Virus record (IMG/VR): IMGVR_UViG_3300018417_000005
Coordinates: 25,368-89,367 of that record
Strand: one strand, 5' to 3'
DNA length: 64,000 bases
Origin: a virus
The position numbers and the translations under genes were made by a program. Each line of letters begins with the position of its first letter. Position 1 is the first letter of the stretch. This document shows positions 35,172-43,607 of the stretch, one piece after another. The notes below the pieces were generated by a model. The model was not told the DNA's origin. It saw only the letters and a program-made list of their open reading frames with translations, and ran no database searches.

Positions 35172-35665
35172 AAATTTTAACAGTAGAAAACGAAGTATAC
35201 GATCTAGATTCAGTTCCGGACGAAATTGATGATATTAGATATTGTGTGTTTGATGCTAGCGACCCCGATTATATGGACTATTACTTTCTTCCTTTAATAT
35301 TTTTAGAAAGTTTTTACGCGCCAGCTATATGCTTAACAATCGGAAATTACGATATAAAAATGCCAATGGACTGGAGCATTGTTATTACAGACGAAGACAT
35401 GGGTGGCATAGAACTAATTCCGTTAGCAAGTCTAAATAACAGAGGTTTTGTAGCGCCAGTGTTTAACCCATTAAGAAATTCAATTCCTGTAGCGGCAGAG
35501 ATACACATTACAAATATTTACAAAGATGTAAAGTGGTATTTTCCTAAATTAAAAAACGGGCATGTATTAACCATACCATTAGAAGACGGACCTGAACCTA
35601 AATGCGCTTTATTTGTAAAAGAAGCGAACAAAGTAAAAACTATAGAGTTTGGCGATTTGTTATGA
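35168..35665 (+). CDS. Hypothetical protein downstream of UvsW
   Basis: 165 residues, beta-rich and acidic, overlapping uvsW by 4 nt. Patterns: CVFDASDPDYMDYYFLPLIF, then APAICLTIGNYDIKMPMDWSIVI and a C-terminal CALFVKE. No catalytic motif known to me. The position suggests a replication accessory factor. Confidence 0.55.
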   Translation: MKILTVENEVYDLDSVPDEIDDIRYCVFDASDPDYMDYYFLPLIFLESFYAPAICLTIGNYDIKMPMDWSIVITDEDMGGIELIPLASLNNRGFVAPVFNPLRNSIPVAAEIHITNIYKDVKWYFPKLKNGHVLTIPLEDGPEPKCALFVKEANKVKTIEFGDLL

Positions 35666-36126
35666 CAACAATTCTAGTTTGCGGCCTTCCTGGCTCCGGT
35701 AAAACAACTTTATCAGAAGAATTACTATACGTATTAGGTAATGCGGCTGACTGGTATAATGCTGATAAAATAAGAGAACAATTTAACGATTGGGATTTTA
35801 GCGATACCGGACGTAAACGGCAAATGGAAAGAATGAAATCGCTATGTCAAAATAGTATACAACGAGACAGGATTGCCATAGCCGACTTCGTGTGCCCAAC
35901 AAAAGAATTACGAGACGAGTTTAACGCAGATTTTGTAATATGGATGGACACAATCGATGAAGGCAGGTTTGAAGATACAAACAAGATTTTTGAAAGTCTT
36001 GACGTAACAGATTACAATGCTATAATAACAGAGCATGAATGGTGGACTGAATTATACACTAAGCAATGGGCACAAGAAATTGTGAGGAGGTTACGTGGCG
36101 AAGAAAGCACCCGCAATTCCGCTTAA
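35662..36126 (+). CDS. APS-kinase-like P-loop kinase
   Basis: 154 residues from the ATG at 35662, which overlaps the previous stop as ATGA; a longer in-frame start at 35602 lies in the upstream gene. Walker A GLPGSGKTT (8-16). NADKIREQFN..DFSDTGRKRQMERMKSL (about 33-60) and IAIADFVCPTKELRDEF (about 73-89) follow the adenylylsulfate kinase (CysC) order D-G-D-x-R / FSxxxR / SPxxxxR. That enzyme makes PAPS, the donor for sulfotransferases. A polynucleotide-kinase-type role cannot be excluded. Confidence 0.65.
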   Translation: MTTILVCGLPGSGKTTLSEELLYVLGNAADWYNADKIREQFNDWDFSDTGRKRQMERMKSLCQNSIQRDRIAIADFVCPTKELRDEFNADFVIWMDTIDEGRFEDTNKIFESLDVTDYNAIITEHEWWTELYTKQWAQEIVRRLRGEESTRNSA

Positions 36127-36562
36127 AGAAGTAATGGCCGCGATAGACAAGAAAGACAGAGGTTTCTACAATCGCTTAACCGACGAGCAAAAGAAGGCAT
36201 TTAGTGCCTGGATGATGATGCGCTATACTAGTAGCGTACAGGGTAAAAATTCAGCTTACTACATTTATATGACTAATGAATTAGTAAACAGAGATTTTAG
36301 TGATATAAGCAAACATCCAGAACTACAGTGGCTTTTATTAAGTGCTTGTGGGTCAGGCAAAGTAGAATACCATCCGTATTTAAAACCACCTAATGCGCGT
36401 AAAAAGAAAGATAAAGTTTCAGAATTCTTATCAAACATTTATCCGCTATTAAAGGATGACGAAATAGCATTGATTATAAAATTGAACACAACAGACGAAC
36501 TCAAAGAATTCGCTAAAACCCACGGTTACGAAGATAAAGAAATAAAAGAGATCTTTAAATGA
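36095..36562 (+). CDS. Possible DNA polymerase clamp-loader subunit (gp62-like)
   Basis: 155 residues, GTG start behind a strong GGAGG. Pattern IPLKEVMAAIDKKDRGFYNRL, SAWMMMRYTSSVQG, HPELQWLLLSACGSGK, HPYLKPPNARKKKDKV and a C-terminal LNTTDELKEFAKTHGYEDK. I associate this block order with proteins named clamp-loader subunit A in marine T4-like phages, but it does not resemble T4 gp62 directly. Overlaps both neighbours. Confidence 0.5.
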   Translation: MAKKAPAIPLKEVMAAIDKKDRGFYNRLTDEQKKAFSAWMMMRYTSSVQGKNSAYYIYMTNELVNRDFSDISKHPELQWLLLSACGSGKVEYHPYLKPPNARKKKDKVSEFLSNIYPLLKDDEIALIIKLNTTDELKEFAKTHGYEDKEIKEIFK

Positions 36563-36678
36563 AAGACCAATATGGAAATATAATAAGTGCGTATGTTCCT
36601 AGAAAGATAAAACCGGCCAAACAGCGCAAGCCACGAAATCCTAAAAGTAATCCATACGACGCGAGCGGCAGACGATGA
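36559..36678 (+). CDS. Small basic 39-residue protein
   Basis: ATGA overlap with the stop upstream and again with the next start, so it is held in a coupled chain. Very basic and Pro-rich (PRKIKPAKQRKPRNPKSNPY). Possibly nucleic-acid binding; family unknown. Confidence 0.55.
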   Translation: MKDQYGNIISAYVPRKIKPAKQRKPRNPKSNPYDASGRR

Positions 36679-37358
36679 GCGAAGAAGCTAACAAGTGTAA
36701 ATGGTGCGATAAAAGTTTTAAAAACGAAAGCACCTTGTCTGTTCATATGTGCGTTAAGAAACGTAGATACGCCGATAAAGACATGACGCATGTACGTCTG
36801 GGATACCGTGTATTTCAAATGTTTTACGAATTGAACACTGCCGCAACTAAGCCTAAAACATTTGAAGACTTTATACAGAGTTCGTATTATGAGGGCTTTG
36901 TAAAATTCGGACGTAGTTGTGTACGCAATGAATACCTTGCCCCAGAGAAATATGCTGAGTGGCTAATTAAGAATGGCAAGAAATTAAAAGACTGGTGCAA
37001 GGATGCCTTGTACGATGATTATTTGTTAGAGTATGTTAAAAAAGAAAGTGGCATCCGTGCATTAGAACGTAATATTATGTATCTCGCAACATGGGGAGAA
37101 GAAAATGAATGTGCTTGGCAAAGTTATTTTACAAATGTTTCTCCATCACGTGCCGCGTACGATATACGCTCAGCAAAAATATCCCCTTGGTTACTGTACT
37201 TAAGTAATACAGGCGACGAGTTACTAGTGAGATTTAGCGACGAACAAGTAAAGATGATAGAGCATATAATTGATTCTAACTTTTGGATGAAACTGTTCTC
37301 ACAAAATAAAGAAGAAGTTAAAGAAGTTAAAGAAACATGCCAGATAGCAGGCATCTAA
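36675..37358 (+). CDS. C2H2 zinc-finger protein
   Basis: 227 residues. N-terminal zinc finger CKWCDKSFKNESTLSVHMC (8-26; C-x2-C, H, C), followed by KKRR, then ADKDMTHVRLGYRVFQMFYEL and KTFEDFIQSSYYEGFVKFGR, blocks I recall from a conserved, uncharacterised family of marine T4-like phages. WCKDALYDDYLLEY follows. Probably DNA- or RNA-binding in the replication operon. Confidence 0.65.
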   Translation: MSEEANKCKWCDKSFKNESTLSVHMCVKKRRYADKDMTHVRLGYRVFQMFYELNTAATKPKTFEDFIQSSYYEGFVKFGRSCVRNEYLAPEKYAEWLIKNGKKLKDWCKDALYDDYLLEYVKKESGIRALERNIMYLATWGEENECAWQSYFTNVSPSRAAYDIRSAKISPWLLYLSNTGDELLVRFSDEQVKMIEHIIDSNFWMKLFSQNKEEVKEVKETCQIAGI

Positions 37359-37366
37359 GGAGTAGT

Positions 37367-38035
37367 ATGAAAGTTAAATTAATTAGTTACAGCCAAACCC
37401 CCGCAGAAATAGAAGACGAATCCTTGTTAGATTTAATTGCGTATTGCGCAAGAGTAAGTAATCCTAGCAACCAAGATAACAAAGAAACAAACGAAAAACT
37501 TGTAAGTTATCTAGTAAAGCATAAGCACTGGTCACCGTTAGAGATGGTTAGCGCATGTTTAGAGATTGAAACAACACGTGACATTGCTAGACAAATTTTA
37601 CGTCATAGGAGTTTTAGTTTCCAGGAGTTTAGTCAACGTTACGCAGACCCAACAAAAGACTTAGATTTTGTATTGCGCGAAGCAAGGTTACAAGACGAAT
37701 CAAACAGACAAAATTCGATTGATATTGAGAATGTTAATGATGAGCGTCACACTGAGTGGAGAGTTAGACAGTTACAAGTACTCGACTTAGTCAAAAAGAA
37801 TTACAAATGGGCAATTGAAAATGATATTGCTAAAGAACAAGCAAGAGCTATATTGCCAGAAGGTAACACTGTTAGCAGAATGTATATGAATGGCACATTG
37901 CGAAGCTGGATTCACTATATTGAACTGCGTAGTGCAAACGGTACTCAAAAAGAACATATGGATATTGCTGTCGAGTGCGCAAAAGAAATTGCAAAAGTAT
38001 TTCCAATGGCGTTCGAGTATGCAACTGCCAAATAA
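37367..38035 (+). CDS. thyX: FAD-dependent thymidylate synthase ThyX
   Basis: 222 residues. Motif RHRSFSFQEFSQR at 79-91 (RHRx7S). EQARAILPEG and RSWIHYIELR complete the fold. It makes dTMP from dUMP with FAD, CH2-H4folate and NAD(P)H. The ATG at 37367 has AAGGAG 4 nt upstream; the earlier in-frame start at 37337 lies within the previous gene. Confidence 0.95.
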   Translation: MKVKLISYSQTPAEIEDESLLDLIAYCARVSNPSNQDNKETNEKLVSYLVKHKHWSPLEMVSACLEIETTRDIARQILRHRSFSFQEFSQRYADPTKDLDFVLREARLQDESNRQNSIDIENVNDERHTEWRVRQLQVLDLVKKNYKWAIENDIAKEQARAILPEGNTVSRMYMNGTLRSWIHYIELRSANGTQKEHMDIAVECAKEIAKVFPMAFEYATAK

Positions 38036-38243
38036 GATAAAGCAGGCTGAAAATAAGCTAGCAGGAAAGTGCCAATTTTGTGGCACTGATGATAGGCACA
38101 CCGACGGCTGTCCCAATCAAGACCTAGAGCAAGAACTTCGGATACTAATGGCAGAAGCAATAAAAGAAGAGATTGACACAGCAATATTAGATAGTATACT
38201 AGAAGCAACAAAAGAAATTGCAGATAAGTTGTATAAGAAATGA
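38019..38243 (+). CDS. Small zinc-binding protein (copy A)
   Basis: 74 residues, starting 17 nt inside thyX. KIKQAENKLAGKCQFCGTDD followed by RHTDGCPN forms a CxxC...HxxxC zinc site. A helix of about 45 residues follows. A second short protein at 39187 carries the same AExKLxGKCxxCG block. Function unknown. Confidence 0.6.
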   Translation: MQLPNKIKQAENKLAGKCQFCGTDDRHTDGCPNQDLEQELRILMAEAIKEEIDTAILDSILEATKEIADKLYKK

Positions 38244-38875
38244 AACCTAAAAGAATAATACTAGTAAGACACGGTGAATCCACTGGCAATGCTGACCCTA
38301 TGGAATATCTGCATACACCCGATTATAAATTACCCCTAACAGAACACGGGGTTGACCAAGCAGTAAACGCCGGTGTCGGCATTAAACACTTGATTAAAAA
38401 CGAGACCTTACATGTTTACAAATCGCCTTGGTACAGAGCTAGACAAACGTGGGACGGGTTAGCTGTTAATCTAGCTGATAACGCAATAAAAGTTGTCGAA
38501 GATCCGAGAATACGCGAGCAGGACTGGGGGCATTTAAGGCACCCCGATGATGCTAAAGCAATGCGTGACATACGAAACGAATACGGTCCATTCTTTTACA
38601 GGATGGAAGACGGCGAATCCCCTGCAGATGTTTTTGATAGGGTAAGCACATTTTTTGAAACTATGCACAGGGATTTCGGTAAATATGACTTTGCAGATAA
38701 CTGCTTAATTGTTACTCATGGTATGACCTTGCGTGTCTTTTTAATGCGTTGGCTACATTGGACAGTAGAAGAATTTGAAAATGTTCGCAATCCTAAAAAC
38801 TGCGACATTGTAGTTTTAGAAAAGCAAACAACTGGTAGGTATAAACTAGTTACTGACCTTGTATATAGAACATGA
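38240..38875 (+). CDS. Histidine phosphatase-family protein
   Basis: 211 residues. RHG motif at residues 9-11 (LVRHGESTGN), YKSPWYRARQTW (second Arg, about 58-69), REQDWG, and CLIVTHGMTLRVF (second His, about 160). All four catalytic-pocket elements are present, so it should be an active phosphatase of the phosphoglycerate-mutase superfamily. Substrate unknown. ATGA overlap with the gene before. Confidence 0.85.
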   Translation: MKPKRIILVRHGESTGNADPMEYLHTPDYKLPLTEHGVDQAVNAGVGIKHLIKNETLHVYKSPWYRARQTWDGLAVNLADNAIKVVEDPRIREQDWGHLRHPDDAKAMRDIRNEYGPFFYRMEDGESPADVFDRVSTFFETMHRDFGKYDFADNCLIVTHGMTLRVFLMRWLHWTVEEFENVRNPKNCDIVVLEKQTTGRYKLVTDLVYRT

Positions 38876-38884
38876 GGAATTATA

Positions 38885-38941
38885 ATGCCTAGCGAAACTT
38901 TTATAAAAATACTTGGTGGTTCAAGAGGTACCAGTGTCTAA
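38885..38941 (+). CDS. 18-residue leader-like ORF
   Basis: ATG with an AGGA ribosome site, coding 18 residues (MPSETFIKILGG...), whose stop overlaps the GTG start region of the next gene by 8 nt. Looks like a coupling peptide for the downstream pyrophosphatase. Confidence 0.4.
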   Translation: MPSETFIKILGGSRGTSV

Positions 38942-39215
38942 AGAACTTTTAGTAGTAACAATGGAAGAATGCGCAGAGCTTACACAAGTATGTTCTAAAC
39001 TATATCGCTTTGGTAGTAAAGAATATGGTGACTTTAGCGAGAAGATGTCCGCACAAATTAAAGAAGAAGCCGGTGATGTATATTGTATGCTTCAGCTATT
39101 AGTTGAACACGGATATGTTACACAAGAAGAGATGGAAGATCGCGCAGAAGTAAAGCGAGAGAAGTTAAAAAAGTGGAGCAAGATCGATGTCGAAAGACCC
39201 CTTAACGAAAGCTGA
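38934..39215 (+). CDS. MazG-like nucleotide pyrophosphohydrolase
   Basis: 93 residues from GTG at 38934 (GAGG 5 nt upstream); an earlier TTG at 38913 lacks a ribosome site. EECAELTQ (about 11-18) and KEEAGDVYCML (about 44-54) are the Mg-binding E-x2-E and E-x2-x-D of all-alpha NTP pyrophosphatases. Marine phage MazG-type enzymes act on dNTPs or other nucleotides; the target here is unknown. Confidence 0.8.
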   Translation: MSKELLVVTMEECAELTQVCSKLYRFGSKEYGDFSEKMSAQIKEEAGDVYCMLQLLVEHGYVTQEEMEDRAEVKREKLKKWSKIDVERPLNES

Positions 39216-39375
39216 ACGTAAACTTTCTGGAAAGTGCCCTGACTGCGGCGCCGATGAATCCCCCGGGCCTTGGCACGATGAGGATTGTGACAATTATGGT
39301 GATTATATAACTGATACGTTTATGGTTACTGCTGAAGCGTATAAAGATATAATAGAAAACTACCATGAAGATTAA
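39187..39375 (+). CDS. Small zinc-binding protein (copy B)
   Basis: 62 residues, overlapping the MazG-like gene by 29 nt. KAERKLSGKCPDCGADE followed by HDEDCDN gives the same zinc-site pattern as the gene at 38019. Acidic helix at the end. Confidence 0.6.
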   Translation: MSKDPLTKAERKLSGKCPDCGADESPGPWHDEDCDNYGDYITDTFMVTAEAYKDIIENYHED

Positions 39376-39934
39376 TTTTGACGTTGATATAGACATGGCA
39401 GACAGAGACAAGTTTTTAGAACTTGTTAATGCCACACCTGCGAGCATCAAAAAAGACGGCGAGTACACAAAGCACAACACAGGTGTCTACTTTCAAAACA
39501 TTCCTAAATTTCCCGTAGAAGGTTATAGCACAATCGATCATAAGCAAGCAGAACAAGACGGGTGGTTAAAGATAGACTTCCTTAATAACAGCATTTATGA
39601 GGGCGTAAAAGATGAAGCGCATTTAGACAAGCTGTTAAACACTGAGCCGATGTGGGAATTACTAGATCATAAAGAAATAGTTGAGCAACTATTCCATATA
39701 AGCAACTATTATTATCTTGTAGAGCAATACAAACCTACAAGCATATCACAATTGGCTATGTTACTGGCTATCATACGTCCGGCTAAGAAACATTTAGTTG
39801 GAAAATCATGGGCAGATATAGAAAAGGAAGTGTGGATACCGCCCACAGATGGAAGTTACTACTTTAAAAAGTCGCACAGTTACGCCTACGCGGCAGTTAT
39901 AGTTGTACAGTTGAATTTATTAAGTGAAATCTAG
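39365..39934 (+). CDS. Hypothetical protein with DNA polymerase III-alpha-like segment
   Basis: 189 residues. TSISQLAMLLAIIRPAKKHLVGKSW and YYFKKSHSYAYAAVIVVQLNLL (about 135-185) resemble the C-terminal part of the DnaE finger region (LA..aliRPG), as do similar proteins I recall from marine T4-like phages. No polymerase active site is present. Convergent overlap of 4 nt with the next minus-strand gene. Confidence 0.5.
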   Translation: MKINFDVDIDMADRDKFLELVNATPASIKKDGEYTKHNTGVYFQNIPKFPVEGYSTIDHKQAEQDGWLKIDFLNNSIYEGVKDEAHLDKLLNTEPMWELLDHKEIVEQLFHISNYYYLVEQYKPTSISQLAMLLAIIRPAKKHLVGKSWADIEKEVWIPPTDGSYYFKKSHSYAYAAVIVVQLNLLSEI

Positions 39935-40311
39935 TCTGTCTTTTTGACTAGCTGAATACCACGTCTTTTAATTCGCTTTTTAAGCATATCTTGTAACGTA
40001 GTCATAGGACCAAATAAATGGTCTACATCTTTCATTGCGATTGTGGTCAGGAAAGGTCTAAAAGGTTGTAATTCGTAGTGCAAGAATACGTCTATAGGCA
40101 TTTGTCTGTTACTTTCCCACCACCAAGTTTCACTTAATTTGATAAACTCTGCGCGTATTTCTGCGCTGGGCATCTTATCCAAGTCATACATTGTGAGTAT
40201 GGTGCTATCGTAGTTAACTACAACGCCATAGTAGTATTTTGTTGAGCCGTGTTTCGTGCCGTATTCTAATCCTGTTATAAATGGAAATTCTTCTTGGTTA
40301 ATTTCTTGCAT
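39931..40311 (-). CDS. Hypothetical protein
   Basis: 126 residues from the ATG at 40311, chosen because GCTAAATA lies exactly 5 nt upstream; an ATG 15 nt earlier is inside the promoter. Pattern FPFITGLEYGTKHGSTKYYYG and WWWESNRQMPIDVFLHYEL. Not recognised. Confidence 0.6.
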   Translation of the reverse strand: MQEINQEEFPFITGLEYGTKHGSTKYYYGVVVNYDSTILTMYDLDKMPSAEIRAEFIKLSETWWWESNRQMPIDVFLHYELQPFRPFLTTIAMKDVDHLFGPMTTLQDMLKKRIKRRGIQLVKKTD

Positions 40312-40316
40312 ACAGA

Positions 40317-40324
40317 TATTTAGC
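40317..40324 (-). promoter_or_regulatory. Variant late promoter (GCTAAATA), leaderless
   Basis: 5-nt gap to the ATG at 40311; 9 bp from a plus-strand late element, forming a bidirectional pair. Confidence 0.5.
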
Positions 40325-40333
40325 ATTTTGAAT

Positions 40334-40341
40334 GATAAATA
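40334..40341 (+). promoter_or_regulatory. Late promoter (GATAAATA), distal of a tandem pair
   Basis: 33 bp upstream of a second late element; together they drive the gene at 40380. Confidence 0.6.
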
Positions 40342-40366
40342 GTACTGTAGAAAGGCTCCGATTTAG

Positions 40367-40374
40367 TATAAATA
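40367..40374 (+). promoter_or_regulatory. Late promoter (TATAAATA), leaderless
   Basis: Exact T4 consensus; ATG at 40380 is 5 nt downstream. Confidence 0.75.
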
Positions 40375-40379
40375 CTATT

Positions 40380-41177
40380 ATGGATTACGGAGATCACAGA
40401 TTATTTTTATATGACGACATAATAGAACTTGTTGTCACAACCACCAGCTTATATGTTGATAACAGACCTATGAATCATAGAAAATTACAAGCCCATAAGG
40501 GACTAACTAACACACTAATGTTTAACATTAGGAATAGAGATAGAAAACTACAAAACGTTTTTAGTGATGAGCTGGTTGCGTATATTGTAAACCCAAGTAC
40601 ACGGGCTAGAGTATTAACAAAACAGCTAGTACATACAAGTGATGTAGGGATTTCTTCATTGTCCTTGACAAACGGAGACCTACAAAACGTAAATCCAGGA
40701 CTATATAGAATTTATATAACCAGAACTACGCAAGAACAGGTGGATATGCCTGTTTACTCTAATCAAAATAACGATATAAGTTTTGACTTGGAAATAAGCG
40801 ATGAGGCTGTATTTGATCCAGTGGCGACACAGATCGAATTAGGCGAAGATTTTACTCAAGTAAACAATTCACCTAATGTATGGACATCTAGCGCACTATT
40901 TGGCAACTTAGATCGCAATTTTCAAAACGCACAGCACAGTATGGCAATTTATACAACTGAGTATACTGGAAACGTAGTTATACAAATTAGTTGTTTTGAA
41001 AATGTGCCAGAAAGTGACAATGCAAGCACCGACTGGGTCACAGTCGAAACCATTCCAATGGCTAATGTTAGTACAATCACCGCTAGGACATTTTCTGTAA
41101 ACGCAAACTGGGTAAGATTACTTAGTTATCCGGACGATGAAACTGGTACAATAGATCAAATACTTCTACGTAACTAA
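40380..41177 (+). CDS. Structural protein, beta-rich
   Basis: 265 residues starting MDYGDHRLFLYDD; a longer in-frame ORF from 40332 would run through both promoters. Many beta strands and Asn/Thr-rich turns, with FQNAQHSMAIYTTEYTGNVVIQIS followed by WVTVETIPM and NWVRLLSY, a jelly-roll-like pattern. Probably a late virion protein, isolated between replication genes. Confidence 0.6.
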   Translation: MDYGDHRLFLYDDIIELVVTTTSLYVDNRPMNHRKLQAHKGLTNTLMFNIRNRDRKLQNVFSDELVAYIVNPSTRARVLTKQLVHTSDVGISSLSLTNGDLQNVNPGLYRIYITRTTQEQVDMPVYSNQNNDISFDLEISDEAVFDPVATQIELGEDFTQVNNSPNVWTSSALFGNLDRNFQNAQHSMAIYTTEYTGNVVIQISCFENVPESDNASTDWVTVETIPMANVSTITARTFSVNANWVRLLSYPDDETGTIDQILLRN

Positions 41178-41205
41178 TTGACATATATCTGTTTTGTTGT
41201 ATAAT
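41178..41205 (+). promoter_or_regulatory. Sigma70-type promoter for primase, leaderless
   Basis: TTGACA (41178-41183), 16-bp spacer, TATAAT (41200-41205); the ATG at 41212 is 6 nt after the -10 box, about where transcription should begin. Confidence 0.8.
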
Positions 41206-41211
41206 AACAAC

Positions 41212-42204
41212 ATGACTGTAGACTCAGCTATACAAAAAGTACACGCATTACTTTTAGATAATTTGCCCGCCGGAACCACAAGAAGCCCGAAAGGTTGGAC
41301 GATTTTTAACTGTGTGATGTGCAACGACAAGCGCAAACGCGCAGGAATCAAAACTACAGCCGGGAAAATAAGCTATAACTGCTTTAACGACCCAAACTGC
41401 AAAACAGGTTGGGAACCTTCTGCCCATTTAGGCAAGAAATACAAAGCATTAGCTTCTAGACTGGGCGCAACAGACAAAGAAATCCATGACGTACAATTAG
41501 AACTGCTAAAATACAGCAATGAATTAGCTAACGAAGACGAATTTGAATACAACGGCACGTTTAGTAAGTTTGAATTAAAAGAATTTCCTGAAGATACCGT
41601 AGTCAAAGTAGTTGCAGACTTGCCCGATGACCATCCGGTTAAGCAATACGCAAAAGATAGAGGTCTGCTAGGGCATTATAACTACTTGTATTTTGATGGC
41701 CCAGTTAAATACAGAAAAAGATTGATAATTCCCTTCACTTATAACAATGAACTAGTTGGATGGACAGGAAGGCACATTTCTCCGCCTAATAAACAAACAC
41801 CTAAGTACTTACATGAATTTCCAACAGGCTATGTTTTTAATTTAGACAGATTTTCGAACAGCGAACGAGAAATAATGATTGTAACAGAAGGTGTGTTTGA
41901 TGCCATTTTGGTAGACGGTGTTAGCGTACTAAGCAATCAAGTAAGCCCGGAGCAATTGGCACTTATAGAGAAGTTAAACAAAAAAGTAATACTATGTCCA
42001 GACAGAGATGCCCCAGGTAAAGAATTAATAGAGCAAGCAATTGACTTAGGCTGGAGCGTAAGTTTTCCGCCTTGGCACAAAGACTGCAAGGACGCGGCAG
42101 ATGCTGTTTCACAATACGGCAGGTTGCTGACGGTAGCAAGCATAATTAAACATGCTACAGACAATAAGACAAAAATAAAAGTAAAAACAAAATTAAATAT
42201 ATAA
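41212..42204 (+). CDS. 61: DNA primase gp61
   Basis: 330 residues (T4 gp61 342). N-terminal zinc-binding Cys at 34, 37, 57 and 63 (NCVMCND; YNCFNDPNC), then a Toprim core with IVTEGVFDAILVDG and VILCPDRDAPGKE. It makes RNA primers on the lagging strand with gp41. The start is set at ATG 41212; an in-frame TTG at 41194 lies inside the promoter. Confidence 0.92.
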   Translation: MTVDSAIQKVHALLLDNLPAGTTRSPKGWTIFNCVMCNDKRKRAGIKTTAGKISYNCFNDPNCKTGWEPSAHLGKKYKALASRLGATDKEIHDVQLELLKYSNELANEDEFEYNGTFSKFELKEFPEDTVVKVVADLPDDHPVKQYAKDRGLLGHYNYLYFDGPVKYRKRLIIPFTYNNELVGWTGRHISPPNKQTPKYLHEFPTGYVFNLDRFSNSEREIMIVTEGVFDAILVDGVSVLSNQVSPEQLALIEKLNKKVILCPDRDAPGKELIEQAIDLGWSVSFPPWHKDCKDAADAVSQYGRLLTVASIIKHATDNKTKIKVKTKLNI

Positions 42205-42214
42205 GAGAGACTAC

Positions 42215-43597
42215 ATGACAGATATAACCCAGTACACAGACGAGATACAAGAACTATTTTTACGATTCCTAGTAAGCGATGCAGACTTATTTGCAAGATG
42301 CCAAAATATTGTTAACCCTGTGTTCTTTAGTAGAAAATTTCAGCCGGCAGTAGAGTTGTTAGTTAGCCACAGTACAGCACACAGCGCAATTCCTACATTA
42401 GAACAGATTAGAGCAGTAGGCGGCATTGACATAGAACCGATAGAACATATCACGCCGGATCATCACAACTGGTTTATGAATGAGTTTGAAACTTTTTGTA
42501 GACATAAGGGATTAGAAAAAGCTATTATCGAGAGTACTGATTTACTAGAGAAGCAACAGTACGGCGAAGTAGAGATAAAAATCAAAGAAGCAAGTCAAAT
42601 AGGACTTGTAAAGGACCTAGGCTTAGACTATTTTGCGAATCCTAAAGAACGCCTGGACTGGATTAAAGCACAGTCGGGCGCAATTAGCACAGGATGGAAA
42701 GGACTTGACCATAAACTATATGGTGGACTGAACAGAGGCGAGATTACAATCTTTGCAGGCGGGTCAGGCGCAGGTAAGAGCTTGTTCCTGCAAAACTTCG
42801 CAGTGAACTGGGCATTCGCGGGCCTAAATGTTGTTTACATTAGCTGTGAGCTTAGTGAACAATTGATTAGTTTGCGTTTAGACTCCATGGTAAGTGGCTT
42901 TAGTACCAAAGAAGTTATGCGAAACATCGATGACGTTGACTTAAAAGTGAGAATGAAAGCAAAAGGCTCAGGTAAATTACGTGTCAAGTATATGCCCAAT
43001 GGTGTTACATGTAATGACATACGCGCATTCTTACGAGAATACGAAATATCTGTAGGCGAGAAAGTAGATTGCTTACTAGTTGACTACTTAGACTTGTTAA
43101 TGCCAATCAGTAACAAAGTTTCTCCAAGTGATTTGTTCATTAAGGACAAATATGTTTCAGAGGAACTACGTAACTTAGCAATGGAACGAGACTTGCTAAT
43201 GGTTACAGCATCACAGTTAAACAGAGGCGCAGTTGAAGAAATAGAATTTGACCATCATCACATTGCAGGCGGCATCTCAAAAATACAAACAGCAGACAAC
43301 GTGGTGGGTATTTTTACGTCAAATGCTATGCGAGAACGCGGAAGATATCAGATTCAGTTTATGAAAACACGTTCTAGCGCAGGTGTAGGTACAAAAGTAG
43401 ACTTAAAATTCGATCCTGACACGTTAAGAATTACTGATTTAGAGGAAGGAGACGAAGATGCTATGACTGTTACAGCAGATTCTCTTGTAAATCAGCTAAA
43501 ACGTAACAACAGTATTCAAACTACAGAAGATTCTAACTCGGATACTGTAGGCAAAGCTCTAAACATGCGAGACTTCCTGAAGAAAAATGACTTGTAA
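42215..43597 (+). CDS. 41: Replicative DNA helicase gp41
   Basis: 460 residues (T4 gp41 475). DnaB-type helicase: Walker A AGGSGAGKS (181-189), Walker B CLLVDYLDLLM, MVTASQLNRGAV motif and FMKTRSSAG arginine region. Ring helicase that travels on the lagging strand and binds the primase encoded just upstream. Confidence 0.95.
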   Translation: MTDITQYTDEIQELFLRFLVSDADLFARCQNIVNPVFFSRKFQPAVELLVSHSTAHSAIPTLEQIRAVGGIDIEPIEHITPDHHNWFMNEFETFCRHKGLEKAIIESTDLLEKQQYGEVEIKIKEASQIGLVKDLGLDYFANPKERLDWIKAQSGAISTGWKGLDHKLYGGLNRGEITIFAGGSGAGKSLFLQNFAVNWAFAGLNVVYISCELSEQLISLRLDSMVSGFSTKEVMRNIDDVDLKVRMKAKGSGKLRVKYMPNGVTCNDIRAFLREYEISVGEKVDCLLVDYLDLLMPISNKVSPSDLFIKDKYVSEELRNLAMERDLLMVTASQLNRGAVEEIEFDHHHIAGGISKIQTADNVVGIFTSNAMRERGRYQIQFMKTRSSAGVGTKVDLKFDPDTLRITDLEEGDEDAMTVTADSLVNQLKRNNSIQTTEDSNSDTVGKALNMRDFLKKNDL

Positions 43598-43599
43598 AC

Positions 43600-43607
43600 G
43601 ATAAATA
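43600..43607 (+). promoter_or_regulatory. Late promoter (GATAAATA) of the capsid-protein block
   Basis: Right after the gp41 stop. Marks the start of the 43.6-47.4 kb run of overlapping late genes. An 11-codon ATG ORF (43614-43649) starts 6 nt after it. Confidence 0.75.

Noticed and set aside
36095-36562. Firm gp62 assignment
   Set aside because: No direct resemblance to T4 gp62; kept as a low-confidence suggestion from recalled marine-phage naming.
40332-40379. Longer start for the structural protein at 40380
   Set aside because: It would begin inside one late promoter and read through the second.
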